Part shown: positions 47,288-57,157 of the stretch, piece after piece | Layout: each line of letters begins with the position of its first letter | Numbering within the stretch: the first letter of the stretch is position 1 | Assembly (NCBI RefSeq): GCF_015352985.1 | Contig: NZ_JACYXF010000001.1 | Coordinates: forward strand, 124,001 to 188,000 | Direction of reading: 5' to 3' | Length of the DNA stretch: 64,000 nt | Origin: Noviherbaspirillum malthae | GTDB taxonomy: Bacteria; Pseudomonadota; Gammaproteobacteria; Burkholderiales; Burkholderiaceae_D | Translations under genes and position numbers: made by a program | The notes under the pieces: generated by a model | Databases searched by the model: none | Told to the model about the DNA's origin: nothing | Seen by the model: only the letters and a program-made list of their open reading frames with translations

Positions 47288-48811
47288 TCAGAGGAAGAGC
47301 TTGTAGGCCGGATTCTCGCTCTCGTCCCAGTAGCGGTAGCCGAGGCCGGCGAGGAACTGGCGGAACAGCTTCATCTCCTTCTTCGGCACCTGGATGCCGA
47401 CCAGAATGCGGCCCACGTCGCCGCCCTGGTTGCGGTAATGGAAGAGGCTGATGTTCCAGTTCGGCGCCATGCTGTCGAGGAAGCGCATCAGTGCGCCCGG
47501 CCGCTCGGGAAATTCGAAGCGGTACAGCAGCTCGTCATTGGCGAGCGGGCTCTTGCCGCCGACCAGGTGGCGCACGTGCAGCTTGGCCAGTTCGTCGTGC
47601 GTGAGATCGAGCGTCCTGAAGCCGTGCTTCTCGAAGTTCTTCGTGATGCGGCCGGGTTCGTCGCGGCTGGAAATCGTCATGCCGACGAAGACATGCGCTT
47701 CCTTGGCGTCGCTGATGCGGTAGGTGAATTCGGTCACGTTGCGCGGACCGACCTGCTCGCAGAAGCGCTTGAAGCTGCCGCGCTCCTCGGGGATGGTGAC
47801 TGCGAACACCGCTTCGCGCGCCTCGCCGACCTCGGCGCGCTCGGCGACGAAGCGCAGGCGGTCGAAATTCATGTTGGCGCCGCAGGCGATGGTCACCAGC
47901 GTCTGGCCGCGCACCGGCTTCTTGGTAGTTTTCGCGCGCTCGATGTATTCCTTGGCGCCGGCCACCGCCAATGCGCCGGCGGGTTCGAGAATGCTGCGGG
48001 TATCCTGGAACACGTCCTTGATCGCCGCGCAGACGGCGTCGGTATCGACGATGATGATGTCGTCGACCAGCTTCCTGGCGATGCGGAAGGTTTCCTCGCC
48101 CACCAGCTTGACCGCCGTGCCGTCGGAGAACAGGCCGACGTCGGGCAGCGCAACGCGGCGCCCGGCCTTGATGCTGCGCGCCATGGCGTCGGAATCGACG
48201 GTCTGCACGCCGATGATCTTGATCTCGGGACGCACCGCCTTGATGTAGGACGCCACGCCGGAAATCAGCCCGCCACCGCCGATGGCGACGAAGATCGCAT
48301 CGATGGGGCCGGTATGCTGGCGCAGGATTTCCATGGCGATCGTGCCCTGGCCGGCGATCACGTAGGGATCGTCGAAGGGATGGACGAAGGTCAGCTTTTC
48401 CTTCTTTTCCAGCGTGAGCGCATGGTTGTAGGCATCGGTATAGGAATCGCCGAACAGCACGACTTCGCCGCCGCGCGCCTTGACCGCCTCGATCTTGACC
48501 GGCGGCGTGGTCGTCGGCATCACAATCACCGCGCGGCAGCCCAGCCTGGCCGCCGACAGCGCCACGCCCTGGGCATGATTGCCGGCCGAGGCGCAAATGA
48601 CGCCGCGCTTCAACTGTGCCGGCGTCAGGTGCGCCATCTTGTTGTAGGCGCCGCGCAGCTTGAAGCTGAAGACGCTCTGAATATCCTCGCGTTTGAGATA
48701 AATCTGGTTGTCCATGCGCTCGGACAGCGTGGGCGCAAACTCCAGCGGCGATTCAACGGCAACATCGTAGACGCGGGCGGTCAGGATTTTCTGTAGATAG
48801 TCGGTAGTCAT
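47288..48811 (-). CDS. ilvA: Threonine ammonia-lyase, biosynthetic
   Basis: The 507-residue PLP enzyme deaminates threonine to 2-oxobutanoate, the first step of isoleucine synthesis. The PLP lysine is in VFSFKLRGAYNKM, with SAGNHAQGVALSAARLG and the phosphate loop VAIGGGGLISGVASYI. The C-terminal third holds two ACT-like regulatory domains (VFAVTIPEERGSFKRFCEQV and YRFEFPERPGALMRFLDS), as in the isoleucine-inhibited biosynthetic form. ATG 48811 is the family start; the open frame upstream to 49141 reads antisense to the YqaA-type gene and is not credible. Confidence 0.96.
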   Translation of the reverse strand: MTTDYLQKILTARVYDVAVESPLEFAPTLSERMDNQIYLKREDIQSVFSFKLRGAYNKMAHLTPAQLKRGVICASAGNHAQGVALSAARLGCRAVIVMPTTTPPVKIEAVKARGGEVVLFGDSYTDAYNHALTLEKKEKLTFVHPFDDPYVIAGQGTIAMEILRQHTGPIDAIFVAIGGGGLISGVASYIKAVRPEIKIIGVQTVDSDAMARSIKAGRRVALPDVGLFSDGTAVKLVGEETFRIARKLVDDIIIVDTDAVCAAIKDVFQDTRSILEPAGALAVAGAKEYIERAKTTKKPVRGQTLVTIACGANMNFDRLRFVAERAEVGEAREAVFAVTIPEERGSFKRFCEQVGPRNVTEFTYRISDAKEAHVFVGMTISSRDEPGRITKNFEKHGFRTLDLTHDELAKLHVRHLVGGKSPLANDELLYRFEFPERPGALMRFLDSMAPNWNISLFHYRNQGGDVGRILVGIQVPKKEMKLFRQFLAGLGYRYWDESENPAYKLFL

Positions 48812-48935
48812 AGGCTTGGCTCGTCGGCATGCCTTCCCCAATGCGGCATGCGAACCCGCAATTATAATGGACGCCCCTTGCCGGACCCGGATTGCGCCGC
48901 ATACCGGGTATCGGCCGACCTTGATTGACCATTTG

Positions 48936-49424
48936 ATGATTGAATCCGCCGTACGCTGGCTGCTGGACGTCCTCTCCGTGCCCGATGTCGGGCTGACCTC
49001 GGTATTCCTGATCAGTATTTTGTCGGCGACGCTGCTGCCGCTCGGCTCCGAGCCTGCGGTCTTCGCCGTCACCAAGGCCAACCATGCGCTGTTCTGGCCG
49101 GCCATCCTGGTCGCCACCGCCGGCAATACCATCGGCGGCATGATCGATTACTGGATGGGCTACGGCGCCAAGATGGCGCTGGCCAAGGAGCGGGAAAGCC
49201 GCTGGTTCGGCTGGCTGCAGCGCTACGGCGCCAAGACCTTGCTGCTGGCCTGGCTGCCGGCGATCGGCGACCCGCTGTGCGCGCTGGCCGGCTGGCTCAA
49301 GCTGCCATTCTGGCCGTCGGTGTTCTACATGGCGATCGGCAAATTCCTGCGCTACGTGACCATGACGGCTGCATTGTTGTATGTTCCCGACGGATTCTGG
49401 CGCAGTCTTGTCAATTTGTTCTGA
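48936..49424 (+). CDS. YqaA-type small membrane protein
   Basis: The 162-residue protein has about four membrane segments and the YqaA/DedA-like core LISILSATLLPLGSEPAVFA, NTIGGMIDYWMGYGAK and LLLAWLPAIGDPLCALAGWL, with a re-entrant-loop pattern of the SNARE-associated/VTT superfamily. The function is unknown; larger relatives move lipids. ATG 48936 is chosen, with TTG at 48921 an alternative. A TATAAT at 48863-48868 lies 67 bases upstream in the divergent gap with ilvA and may be its -10 box. Confidence 0.85.
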   Translation: MIESAVRWLLDVLSVPDVGLTSVFLISILSATLLPLGSEPAVFAVTKANHALFWPAILVATAGNTIGGMIDYWMGYGAKMALAKERESRWFGWLQRYGAKTLLLAWLPAIGDPLCALAGWLKLPFWPSVFYMAIGKFLRYVTMTAALLYVPDGFWRSLVNLF

Positions 49425-49576
49425 AAAATGTTTCCCGCCTGCCAATTTTGATCGGCCTGATGACAAATCGGCCATGCCGGCAGAGATTTAGGCGCACGGA
49501 TCGTAAGGCTGTTACCGACTGCTGCATGGCATTACGCTAAAATGCGCCTTTAAGGGTTCAGTCCTACCACTTCTTG

Positions 49577-52500
49577 ATGAACGCCCCAGCTCAAATCCAA
49601 GCACTGCTTTCCGATACGCCCGGCGATGCCATGCCCGACCGCCTGCGCGAGATTCCCTACAACTACACGTCGTTTTCCGATCGCGAGATCGTCAAGCGCC
49701 TGCTCGGCGAAGAATCCTGGCTGGTCCTCGACCAGTTGCGCGGCGAACGCCAGACCGGCCGCTCCGCGCGCATGCTGTACGAAGTGCTCGGCGACATCTG
49801 GGTGGTGCGCCGCAATCCCTACCTGCAGGACGACCTGCTGTCCAATCCCAAGCGCCGCCAGGACCTGATCGACGCGCTCAACCACCGCCTCTCCGAAGTC
49901 GAGAAGCGCCGCCTGACCACCGACCTGGCCGACGCCGGCGACGCCCATGCGCGCCACCGCAGCGCCAACGTCGAACTGCTGGTCAAGGCCGCGCGCAAGG
50001 CGGTGGCCGAGTTCGGCGAGGAATTCCGCCGCATGTACGACCTGCGCAAGCGCGCAACCCGAGTGCTGGGCCGCTACACCGCCAAGGACAACATCAAGTT
50101 CGACGGCCTGTCGCGCGTCTCGCATGTGACCGATGCGACCGACTGGCGCGTCGAGTATCCGTTCGTCGTGCTCACGCCCGATGGCGAAGACGAGATGGCC
50201 GGCCTGGTGAAGGCCTGCATCGAACTCGGCCTGACCATCATCCCGCGCGGCGGCGGCACCGGCTATACAGGCGGCGCCATTCCGCTGACGCCGATGTCGG
50301 CCGTGATCAACACCGAAAAGCTGGAACAGCTCGGCGAAGTCGAGATGACCATGCTGCCGGAAGTCGACCGTCCGTACGCCACCATCTATTCCGGCGCCGG
50401 CGTGGTGACCAAGCGCGTCTCCGATGCGGCCGAGAAGGCCGGCTTCGTGTTCGCGGTCGATCCGACGTCCGCCGAAGCCTCCTGCATCGGCGGCAACGTG
50501 GCGATGAATGCCGGCGGCAAGAAGGCCGTGCTGTGGGGAACCGCGCTCGACAACCTCGCCAGCTGGCGCATGGTCGACCCCAACGGCGACTGGCTGGAAG
50601 TGACCCGCATCGGCCACAACCTCGGCAAGATCCATGATGCGCCGGTGGCGAAGTTCAAGCTGGAATGGACCAAGCCGTCCGAGCGCGGCGCCAAGGCCGG
50701 CGCTCCGTTCAAGACCGAGTATCTGGAAATCGAAGGCCGCCGCTTCCGCAAGGAAGGCCTCGGCAAGGACGTTACCGACAAATTCCTCGCCGGCCTGCCC
50801 GGCGTGCAGAAGGAGGGCTGCGACGGCCTGATCACGTCGGCGCGCTGGATCCTGCACAAGATGCCCAAGCACACCCGCACCGTCTGCCTGGAATTCTTCG
50901 GACAGGCGCGCGATGCGATTCCGTCCATCGTCGAGATCAAGGATTTCCTCGATGCGGAAGCGAAGAAGGGCGGGGCGATCCTCGCAGGTCTCGAACACCT
51001 GGACGAGCGCTACCTGCGCGCGGTCGGCTACGCGACCAAGTCCAAGCGCGGCGTGCTGCCGAAGATGGCGCTGTTCGGCGACATCGTCGGCGACGACGAG
51101 GAAGCCGTCGCCCGCGCCGCATCCGAAGTGATCCGCATGGCCAATACCCGCGTCGGCGAAGGCTTCGTCGCGGTCAGCCCGGAAGCGCGCAAGAAATTCT
51201 GGCTGGACCGCGCCCGCACCGCGGCGATCGCCAAGCACACCAATGCGTTCAAGATCAATGAAGACGTCGTGATTCCGCTCGACCGCATGGGCGAGTACAC
51301 CGACGGCATCGAGCGCATCAACATCGAACTGTCCATCCGCAACAAGCTGCAGCTGCTCGACCAGCTGGGCAAGTTCTTCGCCTCCGGCCACCTGCCGCTG
51401 GGCAAGAGCGAGGATGCGGAAGCCAACGACATTCCGCCGGAAGAACTCCTCGGCGACCGCGTCGCGCAGGCGCGCCAGCTCATCGACGATACCGATGCGC
51501 GCTGGGGCTACCTGCTTGCCAACCTCGACAAGCCGCTCGCCGAAGCGCACGACGACCTGGCCGCGCGCGGCGTGTCGATGACCTGGATCGACGAGCGCCT
51601 GCAGCGCCAGCCCGATGCCAAGGTTTTCCATGTGGTGCAGGACCGCACCATCCGCGTGTCATGGAAGGGCGAAGTGCGAGCGCAACTGCGCCAGATCTTC
51701 AACGGCGGCGCGTTCAAGCTCATCCTCGACGAGTGCAGCGCGATCCACAAGCGCGTGCTGCGCGGGCGCGTGTTCGTGGCCTTGCACATGCATGCGGGCG
51801 ACGGCAACGTTCACACCAACCTCCCGGTCAACTCCGACCATTACGAGATGCTGCAGGACGCGCATGCCGCCGTCGAGCGCATCATGGTGCTGGCGCGTTC
51901 GCTCAACGGCGTGATCTCGGGCGAGCACGGTATCGGCATCACCAAGCTGGAATTCCTGACCGAGGACGAAATCCAGGATTTCCGCGACTACAAGCTGCGC
52001 GTCGATCCGGAAGGCCGCTTCAACAAGGGCAAGCTGCTCAACGATCCGGCCATGCCGGCCGACCTGCGCAATGCCTACACGCCGTCCTTCGGCCTGATGG
52101 GCCACGAATCGCTGATCATGCAGCAGAGCGACATCGGCGCCATCGCCAACAGCGTCAAGGACTGCCTGCGCTGCGGCAAGTGCAAGCCGGTCTGCTCGAC
52201 CCACGTGCCGCGCGCCAACCTGCTGTACTCGCCGCGCAACAAGATCCTGGCGACCTCGCTGCTGGTCGAAGCCTTCCTGTATGAAGAGCAGACCCGCCGC
52301 GGCGTGTCGATCAAGCACTGGGAAGAATTCGAGGACGTGGCCGACCACTGCACCGTCTGCCACAAGTGCGTCACGCCTTGCCCGGTCGACATCGATTTCG
52401 GCGACGTGTCGATGAACATGCGCAACCTGCTGCGCAAGATGGACAAGAAGTCCTTCAATCCCGGCACTGCGGCGGCGATGTTCTTCCTGAACGCAACCGA

Positions 52501-53575
52501 TCCGGCCACCATCAACGCGACCCGCGCGGCGATGACCGGCCTGGGCTACAAGGCCCAGCGCATCGCCAACGACATGCTCAAGAAGTTTGCGAAGAAGCAG
52601 ACCAAGGCGCCGCCCGCCACCCACGGCAAGCCGCCGGTGAAGGAGCAGGTGATTCACTTCGTCAACAAGAAGATGCCGGGCAACCTGCCGAAGAAGACCG
52701 CGCGTGCGCTGCTCGACATCGAAGACGACAAGATCGTGCCGATCATCCGCGATCCGAAGAAGACCACCGCCGACACCGAAGCGGTGTTCTACTTCCCCGG
52801 CTGCGGCTCGGAGCGCCTGTTCTCGCAGGTCGGCCTTGCTACGCAAGCGATGCTCTGGCATGTCGGCGTGCAGACCGTGCTGCCGCCGGGCTACCTCTGC
52901 TGCGGCTATCCGCAGCGCGGCGCCGGCCAGTACGACAAGGCCGAGAAGATGATGACGGACAACCGCGTGCTGTTCCACCGCATGGCCAACACGCTGAACT
53001 ACCTCGACATCAAGACAGTCGTAGTGTCGTGCGGCACCTGCTACGATCAGCTGCAGAGCTATGAATTCGAGAAGATCTTCCCCGGCTGCCGGATCATCGA
53101 CATCCATGAATATCTGCTCGAAAAGAATGTGAAGCTCGAAGGCGTGAACGGTACCCGCTACATGTACCATGACCCCTGCCACACGCCGATGAAGCAGCAG
53201 GATCCGCTGAAGACGGTGAACGCGCTCATTACCACCGGCGACGGCGCCAAGGTCGAGAAGAACGACCGCTGCTGCGGCGAATCCGGTACCTTCGCGGTCA
53301 GCCGGCCCGACATCTCGACCCAGGTCCGCTTCCGCAAGGAAGTCGAAATGAAGAAGGGCGTGGACAAGGTGCGCAGCGACGGTTTCGGCGGCGATGTGAA
53401 GATTCTCACTTCCTGCCCGTCCTGCCTGCAGGGCCTGAACCGCTACAATGAAGATGCGGGCACCACCGCCGACTATATCGTCGTGGAAATGGCGAAGCAT
53501 CTGCTCGGCGAGAACTGGCTGCCCGAGTATGTGGCGCGGGCAAACAGCGGCGGTATCGAACGCGTCCTCGTTTGA
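49577..53575 (+). CDS. Large FAD/Fe-S oxidoreductase (DUF3683, FAD-linked oxidase, ferredoxin and CCG domains)
   Basis: This 1332-residue protein joins several modules. The N-terminal DUF3683 domain spans about residues 15-180. A VAO-type FAD domain follows with [17 protein letters not shown], then an FAD-oxidase C-terminal domain ([35 protein letters not shown]). Two 4Fe-4S motifs follow ([34 protein letters not shown]), and then two cysteine-rich CCG domains ([15 protein letters not shown]...LCCGYP and HDPCHTP...RCCGESGTF). The layout fuses a GlcD/D-lactate-dehydrogenase-like flavoprotein with its GlcF-like Fe-S subunit, so it probably oxidises a 2-hydroxyacid and passes electrons to quinone. 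The substrate is unknown. ATG 49577 is chosen over the adjacent TTG 49574. Confidence 0.92.
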   Translation: MNAPAQIQALLSDTPGDAMPDRLREIPYNYTSFSDREIVKRLLGEESWLVLDQLRGERQTGRSARMLYEVLGDIWVVRRNPYLQDDLLSNPKRRQDLIDALNHRLSEVEKRRLTTDLADAGDAHARHRSANVELLVKAARKAVAEFGEEFRRMYDLRKRATRVLGRYTAKDNIKFDGLSRVSHVTDATDWRVEYPFVVLTPDGEDEMAGLVKACIELGLTIIPRGGGTGYTGGAIPLTPMSAVINTEKLEQLGEVEMTMLPEVDRPYATIYSGAGVVTKRVSDAAEKAGFVFAVDPTSAEASCIGGNVAMNAGGKKAVLWGTALDNLASWRMVDPNGDWLEVTRIGHNLGKIHDAPVAKFKLEWTKPSERGAKAGAPFKTEYLEIEGRRFRKEGLGKDVTDKFLAGLPGVQKEGCDGLITSARWILHKMPKHTRTVCLEFFGQARDAIPSIVEIKDFLDAEAKKGGAILAGLEHLDERYLRAVGYATKSKRGVLPKMALFGDIVGDDEEAVARAASEVIRMANTRVGEGFVAVSPEARKKFWLDRARTAAIAKHTNAFKINEDVVIPLDRMGEYTDGIERINIELSIRNKLQLLDQLGKFFASGHLPLGKSEDAEANDIPPEELLGDRVAQARQLIDDTDARWGYLLANLDKPLAEAHDDLAARGVSMTWIDERLQRQPDAKVFHVVQDRTIRVSWKGEVRAQLRQIFNGGAFKLILDECSAIHKRVLRGRVFVALHMHAGDGNVHTNLPVNSDHYEMLQDAHAAVERIMVLARSLNGVISGEHGIGITKLEFLTEDEIQDFRDYKLRVDPEGRFNKGKLLNDPAMPADLRNAYTPSFGLMGHESLIMQQSDIGAIANSVKDCLRCGKCKPVCSTHVPRANLLYSPRNKILATSLLVEAFLYEEQTRRGVSIKHWEEFEDVADHCTVCHKCVTPCPVDIDFGDVSMNMRNLLRKMDKKSFNPGTAAAMFFLNATDPATINATRAAMTGLGYKAQRIANDMLKKFAKKQTKAPPATHGKPPVKEQVIHFVNKKMPGNLPKKTARALLDIEDDKIVPIIRDPKKTTADTEAVFYFPGCGSERLFSQVGLATQAMLWHVGVQTVLPPGYLCCGYPQRGAGQYDKAEKMMTDNRVLFHRMANTLNYLDIKTVVVSCGTCYDQLQSYEFEKIFPGCRIIDIHEYLLEKNVKLEGVNGTRYMYHDPCHTPMKQQDPLKTVNALITTGDGAKVEKNDRCCGESGTFAVSRPDISTQVRFRKEVEMKKGVDKVRSDGFGGDVKILTSCPSCLQGLNRYNEDAGTTADYIVVEMAKHLLGENWLPEYVARANSGGIERVLV

Positions 53576-53651
53576 GTTGCAGCCGGGCCGGCGTTCACGC
53601 ATCCTGAACGCTGGCCCGGCCTGGCTTGTTCAACATGTCGACAGGAAAAAG

Positions 53652-54089
53652 ATGGCCAAAGAAGCGTGTGAACTGTGCATGCATCCCGGTGGCGAAGTCA
53701 TCTACCGGGATGACAATTATCGAATCGTGCTGGTCGACGACGAGCGCTATCCCGGCTTTTGCCGCGTGATCTGGAATGCGCATGCCGCCGAGATGACCGA
53801 CCTGTCGACTGCCGAGCGGGCGATCCTGATCGCCGCCGTATGGCAGGTGGAAGAAGCCATCCGCGAAACCATGCAGCCGCACAAGATCAATGTGGCCAGC
53901 CTCGGCAATGTCGTGCCGCATCTGCACTGGCATGTGATTCCGCGCTACGAGAACGATGCGCATTTTCCCAACCCGATCTGGGGCGAGGTCAAGCGTACCC
54001 CGAACTCCAGCGAACTCGCCAAGCGCAAGGCGATGGTGGCGCGGCTGCGGGAAGCGCTGCAGGACCGCTTCGAGGAATCGCTGCTGTAG
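53652..54089 (+). CDS. HIT-family hydrolase
   Basis: The 145-residue protein has the histidine triad HLHWHVIPRY (HxHxH) near residue 97 and an N-terminal CELC pair (ACELCMHPGGEVIYRDDNYR) that may bind zinc. HIT proteins hydrolyse or transfer nucleotides such as ApppA or AMP-lysine. AGGA precedes the ATG by seven bases. It lies 76 bases after the large oxidoreductase and 62 before the DUF971 gene on the same strand. Confidence 0.92.
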   Translation: MAKEACELCMHPGGEVIYRDDNYRIVLVDDERYPGFCRVIWNAHAAEMTDLSTAERAILIAAVWQVEEAIRETMQPHKINVASLGNVVPHLHWHVIPRYENDAHFPNPIWGEVKRTPNSSELAKRKAMVARLREALQDRFEESLL

Positions 54090-54151
54090 GCAGCGCAATC
54101 CCCCCAGATCCCGAAAGCCGCATTCAGCTTTTCATCTTCATCATTCCAGCC

Positions 54152-54580
54152 ATGGCCAATACCAAGACAGCTGCACCCGCCCCGACATCGCTGACCGTGC
54201 GCAGCAAATCCCGCGTGCTGGAAATCGCTTTCGACACGGGCGAGGAGTTTTCGCTGCCTTTCGAATTGCTGCGCGTCTATTCGCCTTCCGCCGAAGTGCG
54301 CGGCCACGGCGCCGGACAGGAAGTGCTGCAGACCGGCAAGCGGGACGTCACGATCGCCGACATGGAGCCCGTGGGCAACTATGCGGTAAAACCGCATTTT
54401 TCGGACGGACACAATTCCGGCCTCTTTTCCTGGGATTACCTGTACTGGCTGGGCAGCAACCAGGCCGAACTCTGGGAAGACTACCTGCAGCGGCTGGAAG
54501 CGGCCGGCCATACCCGCGAAAGCGGCCGCGACGCGCCGATGCCGGAAGCCGGCGGCCATGCCTGCGGCCATCATCACTAA
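54152..54580 (+). CDS. DUF971 protein with His-rich tail
   Basis: The 142-residue protein matches DUF971 (the gamma-butyrobetaine hydroxylase N-terminal-like domain): LTVRSKSRVLEIAFDTGEEF, LPFELLRVYSPSAEVRGHG, VGNYAVKPHFSDGHNSGLFS and WDYLYWLG. The domain resembles a small metal-binding module, and similar domains occur in Fe-S cluster carriers. The C-terminus GGHACGHHH may add metal binding. In Burkholderiales it commonly lies just upstream of ubiE, as here, so a link to ubiquinone synthesis is possible. Confidence 0.88.
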   Translation: MANTKTAAPAPTSLTVRSKSRVLEIAFDTGEEFSLPFELLRVYSPSAEVRGHGAGQEVLQTGKRDVTIADMEPVGNYAVKPHFSDGHNSGLFSWDYLYWLGSNQAELWEDYLQRLEAAGHTRESGRDAPMPEAGGHACGHHH

Positions 54581-54705
54581 AACTTGCCCGGTTTCCCCCG
54601 GCAGCGGCGCTGCCGGTCCTGTCCGCTCCCTTTTTCCCTGCGCTTGCTTTGCCCCGTTTGCGTGCGCGCCATGGAACGCTTGGCGGCGGCGCGTGTCTCC
54701 ACTTG

Positions 54706-54711
54706 TATAAT
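54706..54711 (+). promoter_or_regulatory. Candidate -10 box upstream of ubiE
   Basis: A perfect TATAAT stands 27 bases before the ubiE ATG. The best -35 (TTGGCG, 54680-54685) is 20 bases away, longer than ideal, so the assignment is tentative. Confidence 0.4.
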
Positions 54712-54738
54712 GCGCGCTGAACCAATCAGCCTGACGCC

Positions 54739-55473
54739 ATGACCAATACCACCCATTTCGGTTATCAGACCGTTTCTGAAGACGAGAAGGTACATAAAGT
54801 CGCCGAAGTCTTTCATTCCGTCGCGGCAAAGTACGACGTGATGAACGACCTCATGTCGGGCGGCCTGCACCGGATATGGAAGGCCTTCACCATCGCCCAG
54901 GCAGGTGTTCGCCCCGGCTTCAAGGTGCTCGACATCGCGGGCGGCACTGGCGACCTGTCCAAGGCGTTTGCCAGGCAGGCCGGACCGACCGGCGAAGTCT
55001 GGCTCACCGACATCAATGAATCGATGCTGCGCGTGGGACGCGACCGGCTGTTGAACAAGGGAATGACCACCCCCACATTGTTATGCGATGCGGAAAAACT
55101 GCCGTTCCCGAGCAATTATTTCGACCGGGTCAGCGTCGCCTTCGGCCTGCGCAACATGACGCACAAGGACGCCGCGCTGGCCGAAATGCGCCGTGTGCTC
55201 AAGCCGGGTGGCAAGCTGCTGGTGCTGGAATTCTCTAAAGTGAATGAAGCGCTGCAGAAGCCGTACGACCTGTATTCCTTCTCCGTGCTGCCGTGGCTGG
55301 GCAAGCGGATCGCCAACGATGCCGACAGCTACCGCTATCTGGCCGAATCGATCCGCATGCATCCTGACCAGGAAACGCTGAAGGCGATGATGGAGACGGC
55401 AGGGCTGGAACGCGTCGAGTATTTCAACCTGACTGCCGGCGTGGCTGCATTGCATACCGGCATCAAACTGTAG
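54739..55473 (+). CDS. ubiE: Ubiquinone/menaquinone C-methyltransferase
   Basis: The 244-residue SAM-dependent enzyme methylates the quinone ring (C2 in ubiquinone synthesis). Family segments are [20 protein letters not shown], the SAM motif [15 protein letters not shown], and the UbiE signature [20 protein letters not shown], with [16 protein letters not shown] and the C-terminal [15 protein letters not shown]. It begins the ubiE-Tim44-like-ubiJ-ubiB run on the plus strand. Confidence 0.97.
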   Translation: MTNTTHFGYQTVSEDEKVHKVAEVFHSVAAKYDVMNDLMSGGLHRIWKAFTIAQAGVRPGFKVLDIAGGTGDLSKAFARQAGPTGEVWLTDINESMLRVGRDRLLNKGMTTPTLLCDAEKLPFPSNYFDRVSVAFGLRNMTHKDAALAEMRRVLKPGGKLLVLEFSKVNEALQKPYDLYSFSVLPWLGKRIANDADSYRYLAESIRMHPDQETLKAMMETAGLERVEYFNLTAGVAALHTGIKL

Positions 55474-55493
55474 GACAACCGTAGGAGAGTGCC

Positions 55494-56465
55494 ATGAAGA
55501 AGTTTCTGCTTGCATTGATGATCGCGCTCAGCTCGGCCAGCATGGTCGTCGCCGACGCGGAAGCCAAGCGCCTCGGCGGAGGAAGTTCTTTCGGCCGCCA
55601 GTCGCAGGGCATCAGCCGCCAGACGCCTGCGGCTACGCCTAACCATTCGAACCAGGCGACCAACCAGGCCCGTCCGTCCTCTCCTGCGGCCGCTCCGCAA
55701 GGCGTGCCGGCCAAGCCGGCCAGCCCGTGGCGCAATATCCTCGGTGGCGCGCTGCTCGGCCTCGGCCTTGGTGCCTTGCTGTCCCACTTCGGCATCGGCG
55801 GCGCCTTCGCCAGCGCCATCGCGACCATCCTGATGATCGCGCTGCTGGCCTTTGCCATCATGTTCATCATCCGCATGATCCGCGGCAGGAACGGCAACCA
55901 GAGCCGGCCGGCCTATTCGTCCGCCTACAGCCCCGGCAGCTCGTCGGAACCAATGATGCGCACGCCGGAAATCGGTTCGCGCATCGAGCCGCAGATCCGG
56001 CCCTCGGCTTTCCAGGCCGAACCGGCGGCAGCCGGAGCGGGTGCGGCAGGTGCAGCAGGTGCGGCGGCCGGCGCATTCAGCGTGCCGGCGGACTTCGACG
56101 CCGACAGCTTCCTGCGCCATGCCAAGACGTATTTCATCCGCCTGCAGGCGGCCTGGGACCGTGCCGACATCAATGACATCCGCGAATTCACCACGCCGGA
56201 AATGTTTGCCGAACTGCGCCTGCAACTGCAGGAGCGCGGCGCCTCGCCCAACCACACCGATGTGGTGTCGCTCAATGCGGAGCTGCTGAAGGTCGAACCG
56301 GTCGGCGACGACTATCTGGCGACGGTGCGTTTCTCCGGCATGATCCGCGAGGCGGAGAATGCGCCGGCGGAATCCTTCGTCGAGGCATGGAACCTCAGCA
56401 AGCCGGTTTCGGGGCAGGGCGGCTGGGTCCTGGCCGGCATCCAGCAGCTGTCGGATGTTTCCTGA
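55494..56465 (+). CDS. Tim44-like domain membrane protein
   Basis: The 323-residue protein has a signal peptide-like start (MKKFLLALMIALSSASMVVA), a Ser/Gln/Pro-rich linker, one or two membrane helices (about residues 83-125, with GALLGLGLGALLSHFGIGGA and ILMIALLAFAIMFIIRMIRG), an Ala/Gly-rich linker (about 172-190) and a C-terminal Tim44-like domain (about 195-323, with FLRHAKTYFIRLQAAWDRAD and LNAELLKVEPVGDDYLATVR). In bacteria the domain's role is unknown. It sits between ubiE and ubiJ in many Burkholderiales. A strong terminator follows. Confidence 0.88.
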   Translation: MKKFLLALMIALSSASMVVADAEAKRLGGGSSFGRQSQGISRQTPAATPNHSNQATNQARPSSPAAAPQGVPAKPASPWRNILGGALLGLGLGALLSHFGIGGAFASAIATILMIALLAFAIMFIIRMIRGRNGNQSRPAYSSAYSPGSSSEPMMRTPEIGSRIEPQIRPSAFQAEPAAAGAGAAGAAGAAAGAFSVPADFDADSFLRHAKTYFIRLQAAWDRADINDIREFTTPEMFAELRLQLQERGASPNHTDVVSLNAELLKVEPVGDDYLATVRFSGMIREAENAPAESFVEAWNLSKPVSGQGGWVLAGIQQLSDVS

Positions 56466-56518
56466 CATAGCTTTGCAAGCATTGCCGGAGCGCATACCGG
56501 CAAACTGATAAACTTGGA

Positions 56519-56551
56519 CCGCCCGTGAATCGTCACGGGCGGTTTTCTTTT
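56519..56551 (+). terminator. Rho-independent terminator before ubiJ
   Basis: CCGCCCGTGA (56519-56528) and TCACGGGCGG (56533-56542), a perfect 10-base stem with a 4-base loop, are followed by TTTTCTTTT. A second hairpin, TTGCCGG (56482-56488) with CCGGCAA (56497-56503), lies just upstream. Confidence 0.9.
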
Positions 56552-56557
56552 GCGACC

Positions 56558-57157
56558 ATGATTCGTTCGACCATGCTTTCTCCACTGCATTCGCCCCTCC
56601 CGGCTGCAATCAATCATCTCCTCGTCCGCGAGCCATGGGCGCGCGACAAGCTGGCGCGCCACGCCGGCAAGGTTGCCGTCTTCGACGCCGGCGTCATCGC
56701 CATTCGCCTCAAGGTCGCTGCCGACGGCATGGTGCAGGCGGCAGCACAGGACGAGGCGGCCGCCGTCACCATCCGCGCCAAGCTGTCCGACCTGCCGCTG
56801 ATTGCGAGGAATCGCGAGCAGGCGTTCTCCTACGTGCAGATCGAGGGCGATGCCGACTTCGCCAACACCATTTCCCAGCTCAGCCAGTCGCTGCGCTGGG
56901 AAGCCGAGGAAGACCTGGCGAAGCTGATCGGCGATGTGCCGGCGGTGCGGCTGACCGGCGGCGTCAGGGCCGCGTTCGATGCGGCGCGGGCGACGCAGCA
57001 GAAGCTGGCCGAAAATCTCGCCGAATACTTTCTCGAGGAAAATCCCATGCTGGTCCGGCCGCAGGCGGTGGCCGGCTTTTCCGCCGAAGTGAACCGGCTG
57101 CGCGACGACGTCGAGCGCCTGGCCAAGCGCATTGAACGACTGAAGGGAAGCCGCTGA
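56558..57157 (+). CDS. ubiJ: Ubiquinone biosynthesis accessory factor UbiJ
   Basis: The 199-residue SCP2-domain protein binds ubiquinone intermediates and helps assemble the Ubi complex. It has a hydrophobic N-terminus ([20 protein letters not shown]), a beta-rich lipid-binding middle ([20 protein letters not shown]), and a C-terminal charged coiled coil ([20 protein letters not shown]). An in-frame ATG at 56525 lies inside the terminator stem, so ATG 56558 just after it is preferred. The stop overlaps the ubiB start by one base (TGATG). Confidence 0.88.
   Translation: MIRSTMLSPLHSPLPAAINHLLVREPWARDKLARHAGKVAVFDAGVIAIRLKVAADGMVQAAAQDEAAAVTIRAKLSDLPLIARNREQAFSYVQIEGDADFANTISQLSQSLRWEAEEDLAKLIGDVPAVRLTGGVRAAFDAARATQQKLAENLAEYFLEENPMLVRPQAVAGFSAEVNRLRDDVERLAKRIERLKGSR

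Noticed and set aside
49550..53602. Two long minus-strand frames (693 and 647 codons) opposite the FAD/Fe-S oxidoreductase
   Set aside because: Antisense shadows of a clearly coding gene; composition is typical of such shadows and no motif is seen.
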